Shown: positions 1 to 10,200 of the stretch, piece by piece
How the letters are laid out: each line of letters begins with the position of its first letter
Numbering within the stretch: the stretch's first letter is position 1
NCBI RefSeq assembly: GCF_910592395.1
Contig: NC_088313.1
Location: forward strand, 1,118,501 to 1,182,500
Origin: Lineus longissimus
Taxonomy: Eukaryota > Nemertea > Pilidiophora > Heteronemertea > Lineidae
Direction of reading: 5' to 3'
Length of the DNA stretch: 64,000 nt
Translations under genes and position numbers: made by a program
The notes under the pieces: generated by a model
Database searches by the model: none
Seen by the model: only the letters and a program-made list of their open reading frames with translations
Told to the model about the DNA's origin: nothing

Positions 1-14
1 AGTACTGTACTCAC

Positions 15-1674
15 TCCCCATATTCATCCAACGCATAGGCTTGTATTATCGGCCACTTCTCAATGGCCATCTTGTCAAACGGATAGCTGTGACAAGTACT
101 GCTGAATGACACACCTACTCTCTTGCAGTCTCCAACCATCGCGATAAAGCTCTTGATCTTAAATTCTTCGGCGCTCTCTTCGTCTGCGTACTGAAAGAAA
201 TGAAAAGGAAACACTTGAAGAATTTCATCACGAAACGGGATAAATCTGTGTTTGTAATTCTGAGAAAAATAGCTTCAAGGTTGACTGAATATGCACTGAA
301 AACTTGTTGACATTTTTTATCATGAAATTTGGAGGACAGATGCAGTCTTCATGTGGGGAACGAATGGAAACAGGACCTACATCATCTTCATTGAGGCAGT
401 GGATGCGGAGGTTTGGCCAGCTGCCAATATAAGGTAGAAGGAATAGATAGTTGACTGGGTTACAATAGACGTGAACACTCCCTTTCTTCACCAACAACAT
501 CAGGTCTGAAAGATAAAACTATAATATAATTAAGGACGCGGGTGTATTTGGTGAAACTAGCTGACAACAAATTATCCAAACCAGCCACTTTCAACTGAGC
601 CAGGCCTGGGAACAACCGTCCAAGTCATAGTACCATACATGTGGTAGTAGTTGATGCTCGAGTTTAAAGGGAACTGGAACCGCCAAGCGATTTATTCAAC
701 TTTTCGACTTTCACCGCCCGAGAAAGTCAAACTTCCAACTTCCTATTCGAGTTCAGATTTGTAGCCCCGCCCCCAGTGCCCGAGCATGCGCAGTTCAATT
801 TGTTATTATTGAAAATCATGTGAGAATCACATGAGTCATGCGATCTTTCATTCATGAGTTTTCGTAGTAAATTCCATAGTAGTGACGTCACTCAATGATT
901 GACAGCTAGGCGCCATGTTTCATTCATGCCTCGTTCTGATCACCCGATACGCGGGAAATGAAAACGAGGTCATACGAACTGGCTTGGCGGTTTCAGTTCC
1001 CTTTAAATCCAATCTTCTCCGTCCATTTCTTACCATCGATGACTTCCTCATCATAGCCCGACTTCTCAATCTCACTCTTCCTCGATTGGAACAAGTCAAA
1101 CAGGAGATAGTTGATGAACTCGCCACTTCCTTCGTGGTATCTGCTGTCAATGCCTGTTAAAAATAAATACAAGTAAAACTACAATACTGGTATCGAAGCT
1201 CAATATATGTTCATTTGTTGTGAATAAAACCAAAACAACATCCACCGCTAAATCACCAATAGATTTGATGGTAAACAATAGGCCATGGATGGGAAGAAGG
1301 ATTGGATCAATTGAACTGTGGTGGCCATATTGGATGCTCAACGATGCAGATTTTCTACAGCAACTCAACTGTCCCTAAGTTCATCAACACCTGACATGAA
1401 AAAATCATTCACCTCTAACGGATGACAACAACATTGCTGAGGATTGGAGACATATTACTAGTATTAGATACATGAACATGCTGATGGCGTGATGCCCATT
1501 TCTGATCCAACTTTCCCCTTATCCATGCATACCTGCTTGTGACCCTACTACACAAGAGTGGAGGTACTCTTTGACACTTTTCTTTTGTTCTGTTTACCTG
1601 ATATTCCCAAGACTGCATCCGGACCATCCTCCCCGTCGGTAAGGATTGACTGCACCAGCCGAAGACGACTGCAA
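15..1674 (-). CDS. DNAAF9: DNAAF9-like (C20orf194/Shulin family) dynein assembly factor, 5' part only
   Basis: Four coding exons read on the minus strand: 1598-1674, 1034-1153, 381-505 and 15-190, each with AG acceptor and GT donor and matching phases (1-2 joins, then phase 0). The gene continues past the left edge after the donor at 13-14. Joined peptide includes LGISGIDSRYHEGSGEFINY, then VHVYCNPVNYLFLLPYI and EEFKIKSFIAMVGDCKRVG, ending IEKWPIIQAYALDEYG. From memory these match the N-terminal part of vertebrate C20orf194 (DNAAF9), for example its GIDSRYNEG and YCNPVNY segments. The family (Shulin in Tetrahymena) binds outer dynein arms during cytoplasmic preassembly and is linked to ARL3 in cilia. 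The first exon carrying the start codon was not found; it must end two bases into a codon and lie above 1674. Intron 2 holds a MITE that ends 27 bp from a donor. Family call is fairly sure; the partial length prevents any judgement on integrity. Confidence 0.75.
668..1002. mobile_element. TTAA-flanked MITE in DNAAF9 intron
   Basis: A 335-bp element flanked on both sides by TTAA (664-667 and 1003-1006). Its terminal inverted repeats, AGGGAACTGGAACCGCCAAG at the left and the complement at the right, differ at one position over about 21 bp. TTAA duplication is the hallmark of piggyBac-type transposition, so this is probably a nonautonomous piggyBac-like MITE; no transposase is present. The inner part includes a GCATGCGCA (NRF1-like) string near 784. 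Confidence 0.75.
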
Positions 1675-2477
1675 CTGAAAACAAACAATTAGATGAGTAG
1701 AGTATGAGTTGAGTGACCCCTTCACCCATGGCCATGGGCTTTCAGCTGAGACTCACTCACTCTGTCGGTCAGTGACACTCCGCATGCTCAGCCTGCTCAG
1801 GAGTCAGGCAGCAGGCCCACACCCACATCACACTACCACTATCATTACCGGCGTCGTAACCCTATTTTGGATTTTTGCCAGAGGTATGGAGTCAACTCCA
1901 GTCCAGACTACTGTCGACCTGTCAACCAAATGCATGGAGAATGTGAACGGCGTCGTAGGCAACGCAACATTGAAGGGGCTTTTTGGCAAATATGAACTAA
2001 TTTGCACCGTAATGTACCTCACAAACGGAGAAAACGTTTCCTGTCTTATACTTCTCCGACCGGAAGAAGGTCTTGTCAACTTTCTGTAACTCATTTTTCG
2101 GACACTTTGACACCAGCAGAGGACAAAATTCTGCTATGCAGCGGCCATACTGGTTCAGTCGAATTGCGGTTGTTTCGCTCCCTGATCTTTTCGCCCCCAG
2201 TCATTTCGCTCCCTTGGACTTTTGTTGAAAAGTGGTCATCTGCTGTGTGATCTTTGGCAGGTCACTTGCCTTTCATTATTTATCATTCGTCGGTCATCAA
2301 AAGTAGTGTGATCTTGGGAAAATCTATCTTCTCTTGCAGTCCCATCATGAGTGAGATCTGGGTTTTATTTTGGGAGTTGTTTTGACGTCTAGACATCAGT
2401 CATAAGCATCCATCTTTTGAAGAAAAAAAGGTTGAAGAAATCAGCTCAGTATTCTTTCACACTGCATTTTTTCAGAC
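1675..2477. other. Upstream region of DNAAF9, no coding exon supported
   Basis: Probably holds the promoter and first exon of the minus-strand DNAAF9 gene, but no exon with a phase-compatible donor could be chosen. Positions 2163-2220 carry a dispersed repeat seen in four places in the window (core TTTCGCTCCCTG on this strand). Confidence 0.3.
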
Positions 2478-4285
2478 AGGCCCGGGTGTCAACAGTGTGG
2501 CAGCAAGGCTGTGACACTGTCTTCTCTGTGGGTACGTCGAGGTGTCTCAACCTCAGATAAGCCAGGTGTCAACATCTGTGGCAGCAAGGCTGTGACACTG
2601 TCTTCTCTGTGGTTACGTCGAGGTGTCTCAACCTCAGATAAGCCAGGTGTCAACATCTGTGGCAGCAAGGCTGTGACACTGTCTTCTCTGTGGGTACGTC
2701 GAGGTGTCTCACCCTCAGATAAGCCAGGTGTCAACATCTGTGGCAGCAAGGCTGTGACACTGTCTTCTCTGTGGTTACGTCGAGGTGTCTCAACCTCAGA
2801 TAATTTAGCCGGGTGTCAACATCTGTGGCAGCAAGGCTGTGACACTCTCTTCTCTGTGGGTACGTCGAGGTGTCTCAACCTCAGATAAGCCAGGTGTCAA
2901 CATCTGTGGCAGCAAGGCTGTGACACTGTCTTCTCTGTGGGTACGTCGAGGTCTCTCACCCTCAGATAGGCCAGGTGTCAACATCTGTGGCAGCAAGGCT
3001 GTGACACTCTCTTCTCTGTGGGTACGTCGAGGTGTCTCAACCTCAGATAAGCCAGGTGTCAACATCTGTGGCAGCAAGGCTGTGACACTGTCTTCTCTGT
3101 GGTTACGTCGAGGTGTCTCACCCTCAGATAAGCCAGGTGTCAACATCTGTGGCAGCAAGGCTGTGACACTGTCTTCTCTGTGGGTACGTCGAGGTCTCTC
3201 ACCCTCAGATAAGCCAGGTGTCAACATCTGTGGCAGCAAGGCTGTGACACTGTCTTCTCTGTGGTTACGTCGAGGTGTCTCAACCTCAGATAATTTAGCC
3301 GGGTGTAAACATCTGTGGCAGCAAGGCTGTGACACTGTCTTCTCTGTGGGTACGTCGAGGTCTCTCACCCTCAGATAAGCCAGGTGTCAACATCTGTGGC
3401 AGCAAGGCTGTGACACTGTCTTCTCTGTGGGTACGTCGAGGTCTCTCACCCTCAGATAGGCCAGGTGTCAACATCTGTGGCAGCAAGGCTGTGACACTGT
3501 CTTCTCTGTGGTTACGTCGAGGTGTCTCAACCTCAGATAATTTAGCCGGGTGTCAACATCTGTGGCAGCAAGGCTGTGACACTCTCTTCTCTGTGGGTAC
3601 GTCGAGGTGTCTCAACCTCAGATAAGCCAGGTGTCAACATCTGTGGCAGCAAGGCTGTGACACTGTCTTCTCTGTGGTTACGTCGAGGTGTCTCACCCTC
3701 AGATAAGCCAGGTGTCAACATCTGTGGCAGCAAGGCTGTGACACTGTCTTCTCTGTGGGTACGTCGAGGTGTCTCACCCTCAGATAAGCCAGGTGTCAAC
3801 ATCTGTGGCAGCAAGGCTGTGACACTGTCTTCTCTGTGGTTACGTCGAGGTGTCTCACCCTCAGATAGGCCAGGTGTCAACATCTGTGGCAGCAAGGCTG
3901 TGACACTGTCTTCTCTGTGGTTACGTCGAGGTGTCTCACCCTCAGATAGGCCAGGTGTCAACATCTGTGGCAGCAAGGCTGTGACACTGTCTTCTCTGTG
4001 GGTACGTCGAGGTCTCTCACCCTCAGATAAGCCGGGTGTAAACATATGTGGCAGCAAGGCTGTGACACTGTCTTCTCTGTGGGTACGTCGAGGTGTCTCA
4101 ACCTCAGATAAGCCAGGTGTCAACATCTGTGGCAGCAAGGCTGTGACACTGTCTTCTCTGTGGGTACGTCGAGGTGTCTCACCCTCAGATAGGCCAGGTG
4201 TCAACATCTGTGGCAGCAAGGCTGTGACACTGTCTTCTCTGTGGTTACGTCGAGGTCTCTCACCCTCAGGTAGGCCAGGTTGTAA
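2478..4285. repeat. 81-bp minisatellite array (about 22 units)
   Basis: Direct tandem repeat with an 81-bp unit containing GTGACACTGTCTTCTCTGTG, GTACGTCGAGGT and AACATCTGTGGCAGCAAGGC. At least three units (around 2800, 3290 and 3538) are 85 bp because they carry ATAATTTAGCCGGG in place of ATAAGCCAGG. Units vary at a few fixed sites (GGGTACG/GGTTACG, GGTGTCTC/GGTCTCTC, CAACC/CACCC), typical of a shuffled minisatellite. Because 81 is a multiple of three and the unit has no stop in several frames, long spurious ORFs run on both strands and break at the 85-bp units. Confidence 0.95.
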
Positions 4286-4451
4286 CCTAATTGTCACAAT
4301 GATAGTCAGGCTAAAAAACAAAAATGTCGGATAGGTGGGAGACAGACGTGCAAATAAACACAAGAATCTTTCAAACACACAAGACTCGATCTGAAGAAGA
4401 CATACATCAACTGTCTTCTGTGGCAGAGTCGAGCTGTTGGGTCAGATCTAC

Positions 4452-4660
4452 ATTACACGTTTCTAGGATGTGACGGAGAATTCGATCGACCATGTTCTTA
4501 TATTGAGTGTTGACTGGTTCGAGATATCAGAGTCTACTTGCTGACTTTGAGCTGGTAATCTGTGGGTCGGTCTCCGGTCATGTAATAATGAAGCAAAATA
4601 CAATTTGAAGTGTCTCCTCCAGGGTTGTGACTGTCTTCGGAGTGTGTGTGACTGTGCAGA
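4452..4660 (+). repeat. Dispersed ~200-bp repeat, copy 1
   Basis: About 200 bp are repeated, in the same orientation, at 5438-5640 with roughly 85-90 % identity by eye (shared strings GACCATGTTCTTAT, GAGTGTTGACTGGTTC, GTGTCTCCTCCAGGGTTGTG). Flanks differ, so it is an interspersed or locally duplicated repeat. A cytosine run of about 20 bp follows at about 4719-4737. Confidence 0.75.
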
Positions 4661-4739
4661 CATAAGTTCGTCATAAAGATCTCCCCGATTTTCATGATCA
4701 AGACCCTAGCAGCGAACCCCCCCCCCCCCCCCCCCCGCT

Positions 4740-5437
4740 TGATGAGATGCAAACGTACTTAAGTTATGACCCAATTCAGTATTAGTGTCTTATTGACAGA
4801 GGTCATTTCTGAAGGACACGCCGGTACGTCCTCCAAGCTGATATATCCGTACGACACTCATCTTCTCTGGTGCTGCCATCTGAGCTAAGAAAATGGAACT
4901 AGGCAATGATGAAAAATTAAAAATATCGCCCGTTTTTAGGGCGGGGGACGATTTACAGCTGGAACCCCTGAACCAGCTCCCTCAGATCCGTCATTCATCA
5001 AGTCAAAGCAAGCATGAACCTGGTTTAATCTGTGGTTTATCTTATTAATACACTACCTAGCAAGACCGTTATATACTGTGCAAATTCTCTCGGCATTACA
5101 TCCATGGTGTTAACCCCACTTACGTAGCAGGTGCGTTGCAGGTCAATGGTCTATGCTGCCACCTCATAGTGAGGACAATAACTAGTAGTCCCTGAGTAAC
5201 AGTAACAAATGCCCCCCTGGAAAAAGTGTCCGGCCCTATTGTATTCTGCAATATGGTTCTATAGAGACCCTGACCGTCAATAGCTCAGAGATTGAAGCGC
5301 ATAATAGAATGCTTTGTTTCCCGGGCATTCTATCCTAGGACATTTTAAACTTCTACACCGGCAAGAAATGTGGAAAATATTGACGTTGTTACTTCTTCAC
5401 ACATTTTGTACACGTTGTTGTGTCAGATCTCTATTGC
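4740..5437. other. Intergenic, nothing recognised
   Basis: No exon-like ORF, RNA gene or clear repeat seen between the two copies of the ~200-bp dispersed repeat. Confidence 0.4.
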
Positions 5438-5640
5438 TCGATTCTAGGATGAGACGGAGAATTCAACGACCATGTTCTTATTTTGAGTGTTGACTGGTTC
5501 AATATATCAGATCCTACTAGCTGACTTTGAGCTGGTGATCTGTGGGTCAGTTTCCTGTCATGTAATGATGAAGCAAAATGAAGCAAAATTTGTAGTGTCT
5601 CCTCCAGGGTTGTGACTGTCTTCGGAGAGTGTGTGACTAA
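5438..5640 (+). repeat. Dispersed ~200-bp repeat, copy 2
   Basis: Second copy of the repeat at 4452-4660. It differs by point changes and a short duplication of GAAGCAAAAT. Confidence 0.75.
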
Positions 5641-5803
5641 CAGATATAAAATTAGTTGGTCAATTTGACACATACATGTACAAATCTTTCCGATGAAACA
5701 TGTCAGAATGCCGGTGACATAATGGGGCCGTGTATCCTGCCTGTGAGAGATTATCGGAAGGGATTTGCTGATTGATAAGTACAAGAGGACTGTCAATTCC
5801 AGA

Positions 5804-5876
5804 ATCCCCGTGGCCTGATGGTAAAGGCACCTGCCTTCGATGCGAGCGTCCCGGGTTCGAATCTCGGTGTGATGGT
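5804..5876 (+). repeat. tRNA-like sequence with T-run (tRNA pseudogene or SINE head)
   Basis: Contains an A-box-like GTGGCCTGATGGTAAAGG and a strong B-box GGGTTCGAATC spaced as in a tRNA, and is followed by a run of seven T, a pol III terminator. The T-arm folds well (CCGGG-TTCGAAT-CTCGG). The anticodon arm would present TCG, but one stem pair is broken and the acceptor ends do not pair. It is therefore not annotated as a working tRNA. Confidence 0.6.
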
Positions 5877-6039
5877 TTTTTTATATTCTGATTCTTGTGC
5901 CCGTGGTTCTTATAATTTTCGAGGAAATATATATGCTATATATACATGTATTGCCGAATAATAACTGACTAATTACGGTCATAGCCAAGCCTCAAGGACA
6001 ATTAAAATATGACAACTTTTTCCACAGTTAGGCCTATGA

Positions 6040-6600
6040 TATCCAAACTACCCGATAGTCAAGTGGTGCGCACACAATCTCTCTCCAGCTCCAGATGACA
6101 ATAGGCCTTCACCTCTGTTCACTGGGATAAAAGTTAACTTGCCTGAGATTTTATTTGATTATACAAGTATAAACACAGGTATCAATCTTGTGCCAATTCA
6201 GAATGCCAGCAAAACATTAAGATAGACAAGTGAATTGCCCAAGGTCTTGATCACAAAACAGACAAATGACCAGCTCAAGATGACCCATGTAACCAACAAA
6301 TAGGTAGCCAAATCACTTGCCCGAGGTCGCACTGTAGACCACTCGTAGAAACTTAGACAATACTGATTGCCCAAAGTCACACACTAGATGACCAATCAAT
6401 GAACTGGACAATTAGTGACCTGCCCAAGATCACAAATTCTTTGAAGCCCATTAACAATGTGTCAAGATTGAATGCCACAGGGCCACAAGAGGCTTCACTT
6501 TCTCGGTCAATCCCAACAAAAGTCCCTGGGAGCGAAACCACTGGCGGCGAAAAGGTCAGGGAGCGAAAGCCCTTCAGTCACGCGGTATGTGTTGCTGGAT
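6040..6600 (+). mobile_element. Dispersed element, copy upstream of MFSD10
   Basis: About 560 bp similar over its length to 42155-43115: shared strings include CTGGGATAAAAGTTAACTTG, GACAAGTGAATTGCC, CTTGATCACAAAACAGACAA, CACACTAGATGACCAATCAA and the end motif GTCAGGGAGCGAAA. No terminal inverted repeats or coding capacity were seen, so the class is unknown. Short copies of the end motif occur inverted at 2163-2220 and 38380-38430. It ends about 600 bp before the MFSD10 start codon. Confidence 0.7.
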
Positions 6601-7202
6601 TTTGATTGGCCAGTTTTTTGTGTTTACATTTACCACGTGCTTTGGAGCTAAAAATAAATATTCATACTATTCACTTTTAACGATAAGAGGACAATAAAAA
6701 TTTCACAACTAATGGGCAAATGAAAGTAAATTCAGTATTCAAAGTGTCTTTACCTCATTCGGTATAATATTAGCTTGTAGTTTTAAAACTGAGGACACCG
6801 AAATTGGCGGCTAAGGTGGAATTTGACAAGCGACATCAACAACGAGCAATGTCAACAAAAATCCAGAAAAGGTCTTCCAGGAATGTTGTCAAATGTATGT
6901 GAAATAAACCATCTTAGAAAGGTCTCACCGCTTGAAAACAGCGTTCATGCAATTCTGTTAACCTGTGTGATGTTTTAAAGTGTAAAGTTGGAACTTTTTC
7001 TTGACGTGAAATGGTGCAAAAGTAAGTGAGAAGTTTATATTATATAAAAACACACAATAAGGTCAGGATTACACAAACATGCTAATAAAATGTGAACTAC
7101 TAGGCCTCTGCATCATTTGACATGATTGTGTAATCAATATAATCATCTACTTTTCCAGACTGTGATAACATCTGATAATACTCAACAAAGCAATCTTGTG
7201 AT

Positions 7203-10200
7203 ATGGCTCAGAACAAGAACACCAGTGAATTCATTCAGGAGTCGTCAAATATGACTATTGGATCAAGAGCAGAAGGAGTCGCCATGTCGGAGCCAAAAAA
7301 AGACAATTTCCGGATGGTTTTTATTGTGTTTATCTCGCTCTTGATTGACCTGCTGGGCTTCACAATGATTCTCCCGTTGCTGCCTTCCCTTCTTGAGTAC
7401 TATGGAAGAGATGCAAATGTAAGTCAGTAGTTTGTCAATTTCTTTCATGTAATCATGCAATGGACATGTACATGTAATCATGCAATGTACATGTACATGT
7501 ACATGTAATCATGCAATGTACATGTAATCATGCAATGTACATGTACATGTAATTTGGCAATTTTTGTGTTGTCTTCTTATTTCAGGATGTCACATATAAC
7601 ACTCTTCAACAATCTGTCCAAGGCTTCCGAGAGTTTGTGGGTGCCCCCGATACACCGCGATGGAACTCAGTCCTTTTTGGGGGGCTGATTGGCTCGCTGT
7701 TTTCCCTGCTGCAGTTCCTCTCATCACCACTAGTGGGCGCTGCATCAGACACATATGGAAGGAAATCTATGTTACTGCTTAGCTTGGTAAGTAATCCGTT
7801 TGTGCGAAGATGGTTCATCAAAAGAAATCTCAATGTCACCTGTATGTTGACTATCCAGCTGCAGCCAATTTCAAATGGCGAAGATTCCAAGAATGTCTGT
7901 AAAAAATGCACAACTCTCAAATCGCATTAACACTGAGTTGACTGTTGTAAGGATCTAATGCCCAAAGGTACTCAAACTCAAATTAGTGGTCACCTCTTTA
8001 TTAAGGACACCCTCTCTCTTAAAGACATTGATTCAGTATAAACCTGTCATTTCCATTCAATCTGATCTATTTAATCAATAGAACCTCTATATTATGGACA
8101 CCCTTGGGTCTGACCGATTCTGTCCTTAATAGAGAGGTGTCCTGATTCCAGAGGTCAATTTGGATCACCTCTTTACCGGATGTGTACATCCCTACCAAAT
8201 AGATGTTAAGTGCAGAACCTCGTTCCCATCTCCTCAACGGTTTTAGTCCCAATCTTCACCTAATGAGGACATTTTTTCCATTTCAGTCTGGCCTGTGTGT
8301 TTCGTACATATTATGGGCTGTCTCCAGTAACTTTACATTGTTCGTGATAGCACGAATCATTGGGGGTATCAGTAAGGGTAATGTTAGCGTTAGCACCGCT
8401 GTCATTGCTGATGTCACCTCCAAGAAAAATCGTGGAAAAGGAATGGTATGTTTGTAATAATAGCCTTGACAACATCCTTTATATTAGGCCGCACGAAAAA
8501 TATCATCTTCTTTTGATTATGTATGGGAAAGGTCTTGGTGGATCTAACGATTAGGGAGCAACCATCTATGTTACATAATCACGGCTAGAAGTTGAATCTG
8601 TAAAGAGCATCTACTGTGGAACCTCCCTCTATTAAGGACAGCATCTCTATTAAGAACTCTAGTTTTGGATCCAGATTAGTTGTTTCCATTCACAATCATG
8701 CTGACCTCTCTAATCAGGACGCCTCTCTATTGTGGGCAGAACTTTTCAGTCCTGTGGGTGTTCGTAATAGAGAGGTTCAACTGTAGTTTAACAGCAAAGA
8801 AGAAGATGAGAGGTTGTAAGTTAACTTAAGTCTTAATTGATCATTCTTATAATACGTCTTTTTCTTCTTAAGGCGACGGTTGGAATTGCTTTCTCAGTAG
8901 CGTTCATCATCGGGCCGATCCTTGGCGCAGGCTTTGCCAAGTTGGTACGCAGTGATCAAGACCTGTTCTTCCAGGCGCCAGCTCTTCTTGCCCTCACCCT
9001 CGCACTGGTTGATATCTTCGTCATCGTCGCTTTCTTCAAGGAGACTTTACCGCTGGAGAAACGGGTGAGTCTTTTTCCGTTGTTTCCATGTCATGTTTGG
9101 TAGCGATGCTTTTGAAAAGAATTGGTTGGAATACTTTCATTTCACCTTACCGTACCTACTGTATGTTAAGTGAAAAGTCAGCAAAATTGACCAGAAAAAT
9201 TCAGCAGAGTGAAAAGTCTGCAAAGTGAAGAAGTCAGCAAAATGGTGATCAAAAAAATTCAGCAGAGTGAAAAGTCAGCAAAGTGAAGAAGTCAGCAAAA
9301 TGGTGATAAAAAAATGCAGCAGAGTGAAAAGTCAGCAAAGTGAAGAAGTCGATCAGCAATATTGATCAAAAAAAATTCAACGGAGTGAAAAGTCAGCAAA
9401 GTGAAAAAGTCAGCAAAATTGGCCCAAAAAATTCAGCAGAGTGAAAAAGTAGGCAAAGTGAAAAGTCAGCATAATTGACCAAAAAAATTCAGCAGAGTGA
9501 AAAAGTCAGCAAAGTGAAGAAGTCAGCAAAATTGGCCCAAAAAATTCAGCAGAGTGAAAAAGTCAGCAAAGTGAAATAGTCAGCAAAGTGAAAAAGTCAG
9601 CAAAGTGAAAAAGTCAGCTAAATTGGCCCAAAAAATTCAGCAGAGTGAAAAAGTCAGCAAAATTGGCCAAATAGGCATGAAACCCAATAAGTTACAGTCA
9701 GACAGACATGTTGTCACCTAAGAAATGTACCCCTGCGATTACAGGTCGCAGCAATGACTTATTCTTCTCATCAACACAAGAGATGACCACTGCAGACAAG
9801 AGGTTTTTGTCGCAAGTGATCATTACAGGACATGGTGACAAAATATGTCATATAATGGATTCCCTTCTGAGCATTTCTCATTGGTTTTAAACTTCTCTAA
9901 ATGTTGGTTGATTTTCAGGCTCCCTCGCTTGTGACAGGTTTAAGTGATTCAATGAAGTTCATCAATCCAGTGTCGCTATTCAAGTTTGCCGCTGTCAATA
10001 ATATTGATACAAAAGGTATGTCATTGATATGCAGTTGAAGCCCCCCAAGAGACAAATGTCTGGCGTGGACGCAGTGAAATCACGGTTAGCTCAAATTAAG
10101 GACAGCTGGTTATGTCCCAAATGTTTTAAGTGAGAGGCCTGGTGTTGCAGAGCTCTGAATAGAGGTACATCATACCCCCTAAACCCTACAACAAACCAAC

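Noticed and set aside
1828..2094. Minus-strand ORF as first exon of DNAAF9
   Set aside because: No donor of the required phase (two bases into a codon) was found, and the peptide shows no family similarity.
2478..4285. CRISPR-like regular repeats
   Set aside because: Repeats are contiguous tandem units without unique spacers, and the genome is eukaryotic. The same applies to the arrays at 10.8, 13.2, 17.4, 38.5 and 50.0 kb.
2489..4378. Several repetitive ORFs of 86-278 codons on both strands
   Set aside because: Products of an 81-bp tandem repeat whose unit is 27 codons without stops; both strands are open and frames break at 85-bp units.
5804..5876. Functional tRNA-Arg(TCG)
   Set aside because: T-arm and boxes are good, but the acceptor stem does not pair and the anticodon stem has a mismatch.
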